Below are positions 1 to 7,762 of a stretch of DNA of 64,000 nt, one piece after another. Both the position numbers and the translations under genes were made by a program. The DNA is from JADKIH01 sp031417395. GTDB taxonomy: Bacteria; Bacteroidota; Bacteroidia; AKYH767-A; 2013-40CM-41-45. Location of the stretch: assembly GCA_031417395.1 (NCBI GenBank), contig JANOVM010000030.1, forward strand, positions 141,233 to 205,232, read 5' to 3'. Within the stretch, counting starts at the first letter, position 1. Every line of letters begins with the position of its first letter. Under the pieces are notes generated by a model that did no database searches, was not told where the DNA came from, and worked only from the letters and a program-made list of their open reading frames with translations.

Positions 1-581
1 GAATTCGTGATATACGTGCTTCTGAAAAAAGATTTTACCAAAAAGTTCGTGATTTATTTTCTCTTAGCAGCGATTATGATGCAACAGATAAAGCAACACA
101 AATGTTTTATGCTGAAACACAAAACAAACTTTTATTTGCAATTACCGGAAAAACAGCAGCAGAAATTGTTATTAGCCGAGCCAATGACAATGAACCTAAT
201 ATGGCATTAAACAGTTGGAAAGGAAGTGTTGTTAGGAAACAAGATATATATATTGCAAAAAATTATCTGAACGAAGACGAATTAGATAATCTCAACCGTT
301 TTGTTACTGTATTTTTAGAAACAGCCGAACTGAGAGCCAAAAATAAACAGGATATTACGATGGATTTTTGGCGGGATAATGTGGATAAAATTATCGCCCT
401 GAACGATAAAATAGTTCTCGATCACAAAGGCAGCATCAGCAATGCTGAAATGGAGAAACTCGTTGAATCTACTTATGAAAAATTTGATGCCAAAAGAAAA
501 ATACAGGATACTCAAAAAGCTGATGAACAAGATATGGAGGAGCTGAAAGCTATTGAACAAAAAATTAAAAAAAATATCTGA
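1..581 (+). CDS. RhuM family protein, partial (5' end outside window)
   Basis: The reading frame is open from base 3 and ends at TGA 579-581, giving the C-terminal ~192 residues of a RhuM-type (virulence RhuM) protein. It is nearly identical to the C-terminal part of the complete protein at 7763-8770, with about four substitutions plus a different last few residues. The true start lies upstream of the window. The RhuM family is linked by name to Salmonella virulence islands and often occurs beside type I restriction genes; no biochemical function is established. Here the gene is followed by an inverted-repeat element and then by an hsdR fragment instead of hsdS, so it belongs to a decayed second copy of the type I locus at 6189-13329. 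The stop codon lies inside the left end of the repeat element. Family call is firm; whether the gene is functional cannot be judged. Confidence 0.85.
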   Translation, partial: IRDIRASEKRFYQKVRDLFSLSSDYDATDKATQMFYAETQNKLLFAITGKTAAEIVISRANDNEPNMALNSWKGSVVRKQDIYIAKNYLNEDELDNLNRFVTVFLETAELRAKNKQDITMDFWRDNVDKIIALNDKIVLDHKGSISNAEMEKLVESTYEKFDAKRKIQDTQKADEQDMEELKAIEQKIKKNI

Positions 582-704
582 ATCAAGATTTACAGGATTA
601 TAGGATTAGCAGGATTTGGGGATTTACAATAAGTTCGGATTTACAGGATGAGTTAAACTAACAATCTTGTAAATCCTAAAATCCTGTAAATCCTGATTCA
701 GACA
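577..704. repeat. Inverted-repeat element, copy A
   Basis: A ~128 bp element begins TCTGAATCAAGATTTACAGG and ends with the complementary GTAAATCCTGATTCAGACA, so the ends form an imperfect inverted repeat. It is homologous to copies at 8761-8919, 10183-10330 and 15062-15192. The stop codon of the upstream rhuM gene lies inside its left end. No transposase is present; a MITE- or REP-like non-autonomous element is an inference. Confidence 0.85.
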
Positions 705-719
705 ATTTTTCCGTGTATT

Positions 720-777
720 TTTCACCTTAAATATCAAATTGCGCTTATATTTCACCAAACGCTATCGTTTTTCACCA
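720..777. promoter_or_regulatory. TTTCACC motif cluster upstream of hsdR remnant
   Basis: Three copies, TTTCACCT (720-727), TTTCACCA (750-757) and TTTCACCA (770-777), are spaced 30 and 20 bp apart. The same motif with the same 30/20 spacing occurs before the intact hsdR at 10345-10402. Conserved spacing in two diverged copies suggests binding sites or a structured leader, but the copies may simply not have had time to diverge. Confidence 0.4.
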
Positions 778-821
778 ATATTTGTAATAAATTCGGTCCA
801 TACTTATTTCCCTATACTTAA

Positions 822-950
822 ATGACCTTGCAATCAGAAGCCATTATAGAAAATAACTTTATCAAGCAATTGGTTGCTTTAGGCTAGGAGTTTGCCAAGA
901 TTCATGATGCCGATATTTTTATTTCCAATCTTAAAAAGTAATTAGAAATA
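822..950 (+). pseudogene. hsdR 5' fragment (remnant 1)
   Basis: The sequence aligns with the first ~43 codons of the intact hsdR at 10447. It starts MTLQSEA, then has in-frame stops at TAG 885-887 and TAA 939-941. Homology stops near 950, where an unrelated palindrome begins. The ~100 bp before it also matches the DNA before the intact hsdR. It is therefore a dead remnant of a type I restriction subunit gene. Its position directly downstream of a rhuM gene and one repeat element implies that hsdS was lost from this copy. Confidence 0.85.
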
Positions 951-955
951 TAACC

Positions 956-980
956 AACTGTTCGGAAATTTCGAACAGTT
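956..980. repeat. Perfect 9-bp inverted repeat (possible operator)
   Basis: AACTGTTCG (956-964) and CGAACAGTT (972-980) are perfect inverted arms with a 7-nt centre. The palindrome lies between the end of hsdR remnant 1 and the truncated rhuM-like gene at 1040. It could be an operator or an insertion scar; nothing else supports either view. Confidence 0.5.
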
Positions 981-1039
981 TGATAAACAGAAAGATGAAA
1001 ATCAAGAAACATATAAAGAAGAAAGGTGCTTTGCATTCA

Positions 1040-1330
1040 ATGGCTAAAGATCCTCCATCTGAATTCCATCTTCAGAAAAAGGAAAACAAGGGCGAACTTA
1101 TTATTTATGAAAGTGCTGACAATCAAGCACAGGTAGAAGTAAAATTTGAGAAGGAAACGGTGTGGCTTACTCAACAGCAAATCGCCGACGTTTTTGGAAC
1201 GCAACGACCTGCTATTACCAAACATTTAAATAACATTTTTAAATCGGGTGAACTTAAAGAAAAAGTGGTTAGTTCCATTTTGGAACATACTACGATTAAA
1301 TTGATTGTAAATTTAATGTCCGTTAATTAA
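1040..1330 (+). pseudogene. RhuM-like N-terminal fragment
   Basis: The ATG at 1040 opens a ~96-residue frame containing the typical RhuM N-terminal region: a short strand-rich part, then TVWLTQQQIADVFG followed by RPAITKHLNNIF and LEHTT, a helix-turn-helix-like segment. Complete members such as the 335-residue protein at 7763 continue for over 200 residues more. Here the frame ends after an unrelated tail (about ten residues) at 1330, so the gene is truncated. The fragment differs clearly from the 7763 copy, so it is a different RhuM lineage and not part of the same duplication. It sits between two hsdR remnants. Confidence 0.7.
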
Positions 1331-1331
1331 G

Positions 1332-1649
1332 ATGAGCCATCAATCAGAAGCCCTATTAGAAAATAACCTTATCAAGCAATTGGTTGCTTTAGGCTATGAA
1401 TCTACCAAGATCAATGATGGTGATGTTTTTATTTCCAATCCTAAAAAGTAGTTAGAAATATTCAATAAGACGACATTTCCCACTAAAGAGATTGAATCCA
1501 TTTAAATCCACCCGGCTAAAAGGCAATGTCTTCGAAAAAGCTAAAACACTACGTGACCTTTTTCAGCTCCTCAACGAAAACCGCGAATCATTTTATGTAC
1601 AGTTCTTAAATAACGAAGATTGGTCGATTAACAAATACCAGGTAACCAA
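1332..1649 (+). pseudogene. hsdR 5' fragment (remnant 2)
   Basis: This is a second decayed copy of the first ~105 codons of hsdR (compare 10447-10765). It starts with ATG 1332 and has an in-frame TAG at 1449-1451. Small indels near 1500-1520 shift the frame so that the later part continues in another frame (KGNVFEKAKTLRD, then NKYQVT). Homology ends near 1649. The similarity extends further than in remnant 1, so the two fragments came from separate events or separate parent loci. Confidence 0.85.
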
Positions 1650-1805
1650 ATCTCAATATGAATTTTGTAAAATTAATAAAGTAAATGCACGATAGAGACT
1701 TAACAGCAATAAGTAAAATATTTTTTAAAGAGTTTTCAATATTTAAATGCAGGATAAAATTTATGTGATTATATTTCTAATCCGAAGGAATTTTCGGCGA
1801 ATACG

Positions 1806-2699
1806 TTACCAACTAATTCTGACTCCCATACCCTGTTCCATACTTCCGGCTGAAAAAGTCTTTAATTCCGGAACAGACACCATATTAATTCCCGGTTTGA
1901 TTTCATAGAATAAATGTACCTGTTTCCAGAATTCATTTTGCTTACCAATTCTGAAATCTACTCCAATAGGCAAATAAGCAAAAAAACCAAAACTATTATC
2001 ATTTGAGTATTTTTCTGAATTTTCATCTTCTGTATAGGAATATTCGTAGGAACCGTTGTTTCCATTTGAGAACCTGACTTGTTCAGAATTGGCAATAGTT
2101 TTTCGTATTTCCGTTCTTGCATCAATAGAAATTCCTATAGCAAAACCGGCTCCACCATATAGTGACCATCGTGCATCGGGATTTGTTCTGAATATAACAG
2201 AAGCATCAAAATAGAGTTGTTCACAGTCATAACGCAAGCGATAACCGGTTGAAGTAATTGAATCAAGAATTATAGAATTTCCGGTTTGATTGGAGACCAA
2301 TGTGTCGAATGACCTCTTCTCTTCCTTCGTCAGATTGATTTCCTGCCTCGTTCCCGAAACATAGCTAATGCCAAGACGCAGTATGGGATTCGCTCTGTAG
2401 TTTTTCTTTTCCCTATCGCTGAACTTAAATCCGAGCAATACTGAAAAAAAACTCTTTTAAATATTCGCTTCATTATCTATTTCGGTAAATCCTGAAAAGT
2501 CGCTCTTAAGGAATTCAGAAGCCGGGGTAAGTAATTTAAAATCAGAAATATTAAAATTTGTATTGCTCTGTGTAAAATAACCCGATTGAATAAATATATC
2601 CTTTATAGTTACCTTTTTTACCTGAGTGGTTTGCTGAGCGAAAGCGTTCGAAAATAAATTAAGTAAGATTAATGTGAAATAAATATAATGCTTTTTCAT
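1806..2699 (-). pseudogene. Outer-membrane beta-barrel-like protein interrupted by an in-frame stop
   Basis: A signal-peptide start (MKKHYIYFTLILLNLFSNAFAQ, 2699 downwards) runs 80 codons to TAA at 2459-2457. The same frame then continues without further stops to 1806, giving ~210 more residues. The second half is rich in alternating strands (YRLRYDCEQLYFDASVIF; WSLYGGAGFAIGISI; FLPIGVDF-like segments; a final GMGVRISW), as in outer-membrane barrels, and ends with an aromatic residue. Both parts share one frame, so a single substitution restores a ~297-residue protein. I therefore read it as one gene with a nonsense mutation or a base-calling error. No specific family recognised. Confidence 0.7.
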
Positions 2700-2891
2700 A
2701 AATAATCTTTTCCCTGTCTTTAATACCCGTCAAATTTACAAAAGAAATTGATCAAAAGGCAGTTTCACGAATACTTGTGTAAATGTGAGGAATATCATTT
2801 GAATGTAGAGGTTTTTAAATACTTATTAAAGCTTAAATTTTTAGGATTATAAATACCCAATCATAAAAATTAATTATATACATTGCATTAC

Positions 2892-3827
2892 ATGAAGAAA
2901 AATTACGACCTCATTGGCGACATACACGGACATGCGGATGAGCTTATTGACTTGCTAAAGAAATTGGATTACTCCCTGAATAATGGAGTTTACAGTCATC
3001 CTGAGCGTACTGTCATTTTCCTGGGCGATTATATTGACCGGGGACCACAAATCCGGGAAGCACTTCGAATCGTTAAAAGCATGGTAGATGCAGGAAATGC
3101 TTTCGCTATTATGGGTAACCATGAATTTAATGCTATTGCATATTCGATGACGGATGAAAAGGGAGAATATATTCGTAAGCATTCTGAAAAAAATATCAAA
3201 CAACATGGACGTACACTAGAACAGTTTACCGGTCATGAAGATGAATGGAATGAATACCTCCAATGGTTTACTACGTTACCTCTGTTTTTGGAATTAGATG
3301 ATTTTCGCGCTGTTCATGCCTGCTGGGATTCAAGTCACATAGAATGGCTGAAAAATAATTATTTGGGTAAACTGACTAAGGAATTGCTTATTGATGCTCA
3401 CAACAAGTCCAAATACGAATATCATGTTTTCGAAGAAACGCTGAAAGGAAAAGAGTTTCGTCTTCCTGAAGGAAAATCATTTCACGATAAAGATGGTTTT
3501 CATAGGCATGAAGCTCGGCTTAAGTGGTGGGCTGACAGAATTCATCCTGCTGTATTCAAAGACATTTTTATTTCAATTCCTGAGGAATCAGAGCACATTC
3601 GTGTGGAATTTGAATATCCGGTTCATCCGTATCCGTCCAATGAAAAACCGGTATTCTTCGGGCATTATTGGCTGAGAGCTGAACATCCAAATCTACAGTC
3701 TCAAAATGTTTGCTGCCTCGATTATAGTGTAGCAAAAAAAGGAATGCTGGTGTGTTACAGGTTTAATGGCGAAAAGATACTGACAGAAAATAATTTCGTA
3801 TTTATTAAAACAATGATGGCAGTTTGA
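2892..3827 (+). CDS. PPP-type calcineurin-like metallophosphoesterase
   Basis: A 311-residue cytoplasmic metallophosphoesterase carrying the full metal-binding signature in order: GDIHGH (9-14), GDYIDRG (45-51), GNHE (75-78), then a later AVHACWD and a C-terminal FFGHYW that can supply further histidines. This arrangement is that of the PPP family (protein serine/threonine phosphatase and diadenosine tetraphosphatase/PrpE-like enzymes); the true substrate cannot be read from sequence. ATG 2892 is chosen over the in-frame TTG nine bases upstream. Its TGA (3825-3827) overlaps the ATG of the next gene by one base, so the three genes 2892-5028 are probably translated as one coupled operon. Confidence 0.85.
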   Translation: MKKNYDLIGDIHGHADELIDLLKKLDYSLNNGVYSHPERTVIFLGDYIDRGPQIREALRIVKSMVDAGNAFAIMGNHEFNAIAYSMTDEKGEYIRKHSEKNIKQHGRTLEQFTGHEDEWNEYLQWFTTLPLFLELDDFRAVHACWDSSHIEWLKNNYLGKLTKELLIDAHNKSKYEYHVFEETLKGKEFRLPEGKSFHDKDGFHRHEARLKWWADRIHPAVFKDIFISIPEESEHIRVEFEYPVHPYPSNEKPVFFGHYWLRAEHPNLQSQNVCCLDYSVAKKGMLVCYRFNGEKILTENNFVFIKTMMAV

Positions 3828-4645
3828 TGCAAACTCCAGAAGAAATATCACTAACACCGGAATATTCAAGTGCATTAAATAACTATGAAATGCTCCGCGA
3901 ATCTCTTCTAAAAGTTGAAGAAGAAAAAGAATTCCTTCTTCACCAGGCATTGCCTGCCCTCATAGCAACGTACCTGTCGAAGGTTGGGAAGCACAAACTG
4001 GAATTGCTGGAAGTACGTTTGGAAGTATACCGACTAAAAAGAAAAATGGAGCTCATTCAATCCTGCATAAACAGGCAAAGCGAAGTTGTGCCCGAGGCCA
4101 TCGATATATTGCTTGAAAAAGAAATTGCGGAACAAAGAAAAAAACTGGAAGAAGAATCGAAAAAATTAGTTGAAGCTTTTCAATTTTCCGGACTGCCACC
4201 AATGAAAAGTGATGAAGTCCTCGAACTTAGAAATCTGTATTATAAACTTGCACGCATCCTTCATCCCGATTTAAATCCCGGACAAAGCGAATCGATGAAA
4301 ATGTTGTGGTTGAAAGTTTCGGATTGCTACAGGCAAGGAGATCTGAACCAAATGAAACTGCTGGAAATACTGGCCTTGCACGAGACAACAGTAGAATCAT
4401 CTCCTACTGCTCTGGAAGAATTAAAAAGACGTAATGAACTTTTATCCTCGCGAATCATCATGCTGATGAAAGAGATTGAACATATCAAAAACAATTTCCC
4501 TTTTACCTACAGCGAAAAACTTAATGATCCTTCATGGGTTGACCTTGAGAACAACGATAGTCTGAATGCCATTTCAAAAGCAAGGGAAGAAAAAGCAGTT
4601 TACGAAAAAGCAATAGCAACACTTTTAAACGGCTCCGGCACATGA
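3827..4645 (+). CDS. J-domain-like coiled-coil protein
   Basis: A 272-residue, highly helical charged protein. Residues ~20-120 look like long helices or coiled coil (runs of K/E with leucine spacing). At ~134-185 the sequence LYYKLARILHPDLNP is followed by a helix (MKMLWLKVSDCYRQGD). This is the core of a J domain, with the HPD tripeptide at 146-148, which in DnaJ proteins stimulates Hsp70 ATPase. The J-like segment sits in the middle instead of at the N-terminus and lacks the G/F and zinc-finger regions, so it is a type III-like J protein. ATG 3827 overlaps the upstream TGA, and its own stop overlaps the next start (ATGA at 4642). A partner role for the phosphatase and HIRAN protein is inferred from this overlap only. 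Confidence 0.65.
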   Translation: MQTPEEISLTPEYSSALNNYEMLRESLLKVEEEKEFLLHQALPALIATYLSKVGKHKLELLEVRLEVYRLKRKMELIQSCINRQSEVVPEAIDILLEKEIAEQRKKLEEESKKLVEAFQFSGLPPMKSDEVLELRNLYYKLARILHPDLNPGQSESMKMLWLKVSDCYRQGDLNQMKLLEILALHETTVESSPTALEELKRRNELLSSRIIMLMKEIEHIKNNFPFTYSEKLNDPSWVDLENNDSLNAISKAREEKAVYEKAIATLLNGSGT

Positions 4646-5028
4646 GCACTGAACTAATAAAAATAAATCCTGCCCTGCTTGCCCTGGTAAAGGGAACAGG
4701 ATCGCTCCTGCCCTTTGCACGCGAGCTTGTCGTTCTCGAATGTCAGGTAGCAGGCACCTCCAACCAGGATCTCGAAGAGATCGGACCACAGCTGAATCTC
4801 AACGACCGCTTCCTACTCATCCGCGAATCAGAAAACAAGTACGACAATTTCACCGTAGCCATTTACACCTCACACCGCGAAAAGCTCGGCTACCTCCCCC
4901 GTTCAAAAAACGAAACCAAAGCGAGGCTCTTGGATGCAGGGAAGATGATTTTCGGTGTGCTGAAATCAATAACCTGGGTTGGTGAGTGGTTGAAAATGGA
5001 GTTGGTGGTTTGGCTGGTGGATGGATGA
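4642..5028 (+). CDS. HIRAN domain protein
   Basis: A 128-residue protein whose second half is a stand-alone HIRAN domain: LLIRESENKYDNFTVAIY (58-75), then KLGYLPRSKN (81-90) and a helix with LLDAG. HIRAN domains occur in HLTF/Rad5-type helicases, where they bind DNA ends and damaged or stalled-fork DNA. Single-domain bacterial members are uncharacterised. The N-terminal ~45 residues are helical and may dock a partner. It is the last gene of a three-gene overlapping cluster (4-base ATGA overlap with the J-domain-like gene). Its base composition is noticeably richer in C than its neighbours. Domain call firm, function unknown. Confidence 0.85.
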   Translation: MSTELIKINPALLALVKGTGSLLPFARELVVLECQVAGTSNQDLEEIGPQLNLNDRFLLIRESENKYDNFTVAIYTSHREKLGYLPRSKNETKARLLDAGKMIFGVLKSITWVGEWLKMELVVWLVDG

Positions 5029-5117
5029 AAATTAAAATATTTTGTATACAGAATGTGTGGTATAGCATCACCGGAAAAATCACATTACTAAAATGGATAA
5101 AATATTTTTCATTACAT

Positions 5118-6047
5118 TCACAACTCCCCATTCCTCCTCATTAACACTCTTAGCTGATAGACACACTGTGATGTAATTTGTAACCTTTCGGCAATTTGTA
5201 CAGGGGTTTTATTTTTTTTTAAAAGTTGCTTTATTTTTGGTGTGAGGCTATGCTCCTTTCTCCAATAAATACCATTCTTCCTGGCAATATTTGAAACATA
5301 CGATTCCAATATATTACACTCTACTGCTATTTTATCAGTGTCTACACCTTTTTTAATCAATTCCATAATTTTATTGTTTCTATCCTCAATTTTTTGCTGA
5401 TAGGAAGTTGGAATGACATTGCTTATTCGAATTTGATCAATGACTGCTTTCGATAATCGATATTTTTTAGCAACATTTTCTGAAGAAATTCCATTAAATA
5501 AATCTTCCAGTATATTAGCATTTCGATTAGCTCTCTTCTTTCTATTAATTTCTGACAAGCCCTCCATTTTAAATATTAGATATATATTTTGTGTAGAAAT
5601 GTCAAACCTTTTTGCCAATTCTGCAACCTTGCTTCCTTCATTGTATAATCTTATGATAATTTGATTTCGATTTTCTATTTTATTCTTGAGTTCACTTGGA
5701 GAATTAATTTTCAGAATTCGCTTTAGTATTTCTCTATATCTTTGCTTATCATGCACAATCATTTTAAGCCTCACTTGGGAATCGTTCAAATTAAAAAGCA
5801 CACACAGCTCTTTTATACTTTTTCCTTTTTCAAATAAATTGAAAATTTTAGCAGCTAATATTGAATTATTTGTATCTGAGCTAACTCTCTTCTTCTTCCT
5901 TGCAGCCAGCCAGCTTTGATAATTATTTTCCATCAAAAGCTGCCGAAGTCCGGAAGGTGAATAAGAATATCTTTTACTCAACGAACTAAGGCTTTCACCT
6001 GCTTCAAATTCTTTAAACAATTCGTTTATTTTAACATTTTTTTTCAT
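5118..6047 (-). CDS. Tandem helix-turn-helix repeat protein
   Basis: A 309-residue basic protein built from about six repeats of ~33 residues: 7-40, 64-97, 128-162, 177-209, 225-259 and 269-304. Each follows the pattern helix, short turn, then 'A/L-x-x-[FY/L]-x-[IL]-S-x-x-x-[VI]', for example VAELAKRFDISTQNIYLIF and VQIAERLQITSQCVYQL. This is the trihelical core of Sigma-70 region 4/HTH-23-like domains. No catalytic domain, membrane segment or zinc motif is seen. It is divergently transcribed from hsdM with a 141 bp gap and convergent with the HIRAN operon. It may be a multi-site DNA-binding protein, perhaps regulating the type I system; that role is inferred only from position. I do not recognise a named family. 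Confidence 0.75.
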   Translation of the reverse strand: MKKNVKINELFKEFEAGESLSSLSKRYSYSPSGLRQLLMENNYQSWLAARKKKRVSSDTNNSILAAKIFNLFEKGKSIKELCVLFNLNDSQVRLKMIVHDKQRYREILKRILKINSPSELKNKIENRNQIIIRLYNEGSKVAELAKRFDISTQNIYLIFKMEGLSEINRKKRANRNANILEDLFNGISSENVAKKYRLSKAVIDQIRISNVIPTSYQQKIEDRNNKIMELIKKGVDTDKIAVECNILESYVSNIARKNGIYWRKEHSLTPKIKQLLKKNKTPVQIAERLQITSQCVYQLRVLMRRNGEL

Positions 6048-6092
6048 TTAGTTCATAGTATGCTTTAATGTCATTTTTAATTGAAGGATTTG

Positions 6093-6100
6093 TAGCTTTG
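6093..6100 (+). promoter_or_regulatory. Candidate -7 box for the hsdM operon
   Basis: TAGCTTTG followed by C matches the Bacteroidota -7 consensus TAnnTTTG. It lies 88 bp before the hsdM start in the divergent gap. No convincing -33 TTG partner is seen at the expected distance. Confidence 0.35.
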
Positions 6101-6188
6101 CCGGTTTAATTTTACAATTTAAAAGTAATAATTATTTTTCACATAGATTAATCAAAAAAAACTAAATTAGCCCAATAAGTTAGACCCT

Positions 6189-7751
6189 ATGTCCACTGAC
6201 AAAAAACAACTCCTCGAACAACAACTCTGGAAAATAGCCGACACTCTCCGCGGAAAGATGGATGCCGATGATTTCAGAGATTATATTTTAGGATTTATCT
6301 TCTATAAGTACCTGAGCGAAAAGATGTATTCCTATGCCAATACAATATTGAAGCCTGATAAAATCAAATATGAAGAGGTAGAAAAACACAAGAATAAAAA
6401 AGAATTATTAGCGGCCATCAAAGAAGAGGCACTCAATAAACTCGGTTACTTCTTAAAACCATCGGAGCTCTTCAGCGAGCTCGCCCGCAGAGGCAATGCC
6501 GAAGGGAAAAGCAAATTCATCCTCGATGATTTATCTAAGGTGCTTACCAACATCGAGCAAAGCACCATGGGTTCGGAAAGTGAAGAGGATTTCGGAAATC
6601 TCTTTGAAGATCTGGATCTGACGAGCAGTAAGCTCGGTAAATCCGAAAACGACAAGAACGAACTGATCGTAAAAGTACTCTCGCATTTGAATGAAATCGA
6701 TTTCGATTTACAGAATACCAAAAGCGATGTATTGGGCGATGCTTACGAATACCTCATAGGTAAATTTGCCAGCGGTGCGGGAAAAAAAGCCGGCGAGTTT
6801 TATACGCCACAACAAGTAAGCATTGTTTTGGCCCGATTGGTTACTATGGGTAAAACCAAACTCAAGAGTGTATATGATCCAACCTGCGGCTCCGGCTCAT
6901 TGTTGCTTCGTGTTGCTAAAGAAGTAAAAGAGGTAAGCGCTTTTTACGGACAGGAAAGCAATCCCACCACTTACAACTTATGCCGCATGAACATGATCAT
7001 GCACGATGTGCATTACAAAAAGTTCGACATTAAAAACGAAGATACCCTCGAACGTCCGCAGCACATTGACATGCGATTCGAAGCCATCGTTGCCAATCCT
7101 CCTTTCTCAGCTGAGTGGAGTGCCTCTCCCCTTTTTATGAGCGACGACCGTTATGCTCCTTATGGACGACTGGCTCCCAAAGGCACTGCCGACTTTGCTT
7201 TTGTACAACACATGATACACCAACTTGCAGACAACGGAACCATGGCTTGTGTATTACCACATGGCGTATTGTTCAGAGGCGGCGCCGAAGGACACATACG
7301 CGAGTATTTAATAAAAGATAAAAACCAGCTGGATGCTGTGATCGGTTTGCCTTCAAATATTTTTTACGGAACAAGCATTCCAACTTGTATTTTAGTGTTG
7401 AAGAAAAAGCGCGAACACGCCGGTAACGTTTTATTTATCGATGCAAGTCAGCATTTTGAAAAAGTAAAGACACAAAATGTATTGCGATCTGAAGACATTA
7501 CTAAAATTATCAGCGCGTATAAAGATCGCATTAACAACGATAAGTATAGTTATGTAGCACCTCTGAGTGAAATTGCTGAGAACGATTACAACCTGAACAT
7601 TCCTCGTTATGTGGATACGTTTGAAGAGGAAGAGTCCGTAAACCTGAAATCGGTTTCGAAAGAGTTGAAAAATTTGGAGAAGGAAATTAAAAATACGGAT
7701 GATGAGATTGCAAAGTATTGTAAGGAATTGGGGATTGATACACCGTTTTAA
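6189..7751 (+). CDS. hsdM: Type I restriction-modification DNA methyltransferase subunit
   Basis: A 520-residue N6-adenine methyltransferase subunit of a type I restriction-modification system. An HsdM N-terminal helical domain (residues ~7-150) is followed by the target/cofactor region: GEFYTP (202-207), AdoMet-binding motif DPTCGSGSLL (230-239), catalytic NPPF (303-306). The C-terminal tail is a coiled coil (EEEESVNLKSVSKELKNLE and on). Length and motif order are normal, so the subunit looks active. It works as M2S with HsdS to methylate the target, and with HsdR as the restriction complex. It is the first gene of hsdM-rhuM-hsdS-hsdR on the plus strand; the rhuM gene starts 11 bp after its stop. 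Confidence 0.97.
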   Translation: MSTDKKQLLEQQLWKIADTLRGKMDADDFRDYILGFIFYKYLSEKMYSYANTILKPDKIKYEEVEKHKNKKELLAAIKEEALNKLGYFLKPSELFSELARRGNAEGKSKFILDDLSKVLTNIEQSTMGSESEEDFGNLFEDLDLTSSKLGKSENDKNELIVKVLSHLNEIDFDLQNTKSDVLGDAYEYLIGKFASGAGKKAGEFYTPQQVSIVLARLVTMGKTKLKSVYDPTCGSGSLLLRVAKEVKEVSAFYGQESNPTTYNLCRMNMIMHDVHYKKFDIKNEDTLERPQHIDMRFEAIVANPPFSAEWSASPLFMSDDRYAPYGRLAPKGTADFAFVQHMIHQLADNGTMACVLPHGVLFRGGAEGHIREYLIKDKNQLDAVIGLPSNIFYGTSIPTCILVLKKKREHAGNVLFIDASQHFEKVKTQNVLRSEDITKIISAYKDRINNDKYSYVAPLSEIAENDYNLNIPRYVDTFEEEESVNLKSVSKELKNLEKEIKNTDDEIAKYCKELGIDTPF

Positions 7752-7762
7752 ATTTCAGTAGT

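Noticed and set aside
2457..2459. TAA as a recoded or read-through codon
   Set aside because: TAA, TAG and TGA all end normal genes elsewhere in the window, so a nonsense mutation or base error is simpler.
4740..5131. Overlapping frames on both strands around the HIRAN gene (4740-4985 plus, 4850-5131 minus)
   Set aside because: They overlap a clear HIRAN gene, show no domain and have the arginine/histidine/proline-rich composition of out-of-frame translation.
5440..5919. Plus-strand frames opposite the HTH-array gene
   Set aside because: They are antisense to a gene with a clear repeat pattern and have no recognisable protein features.
7115..7321. Frame inside hsdM rich in cysteine, arginine and threonine
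   Set aside because: Out-of-frame shadow of the NPPF region of the methylase.
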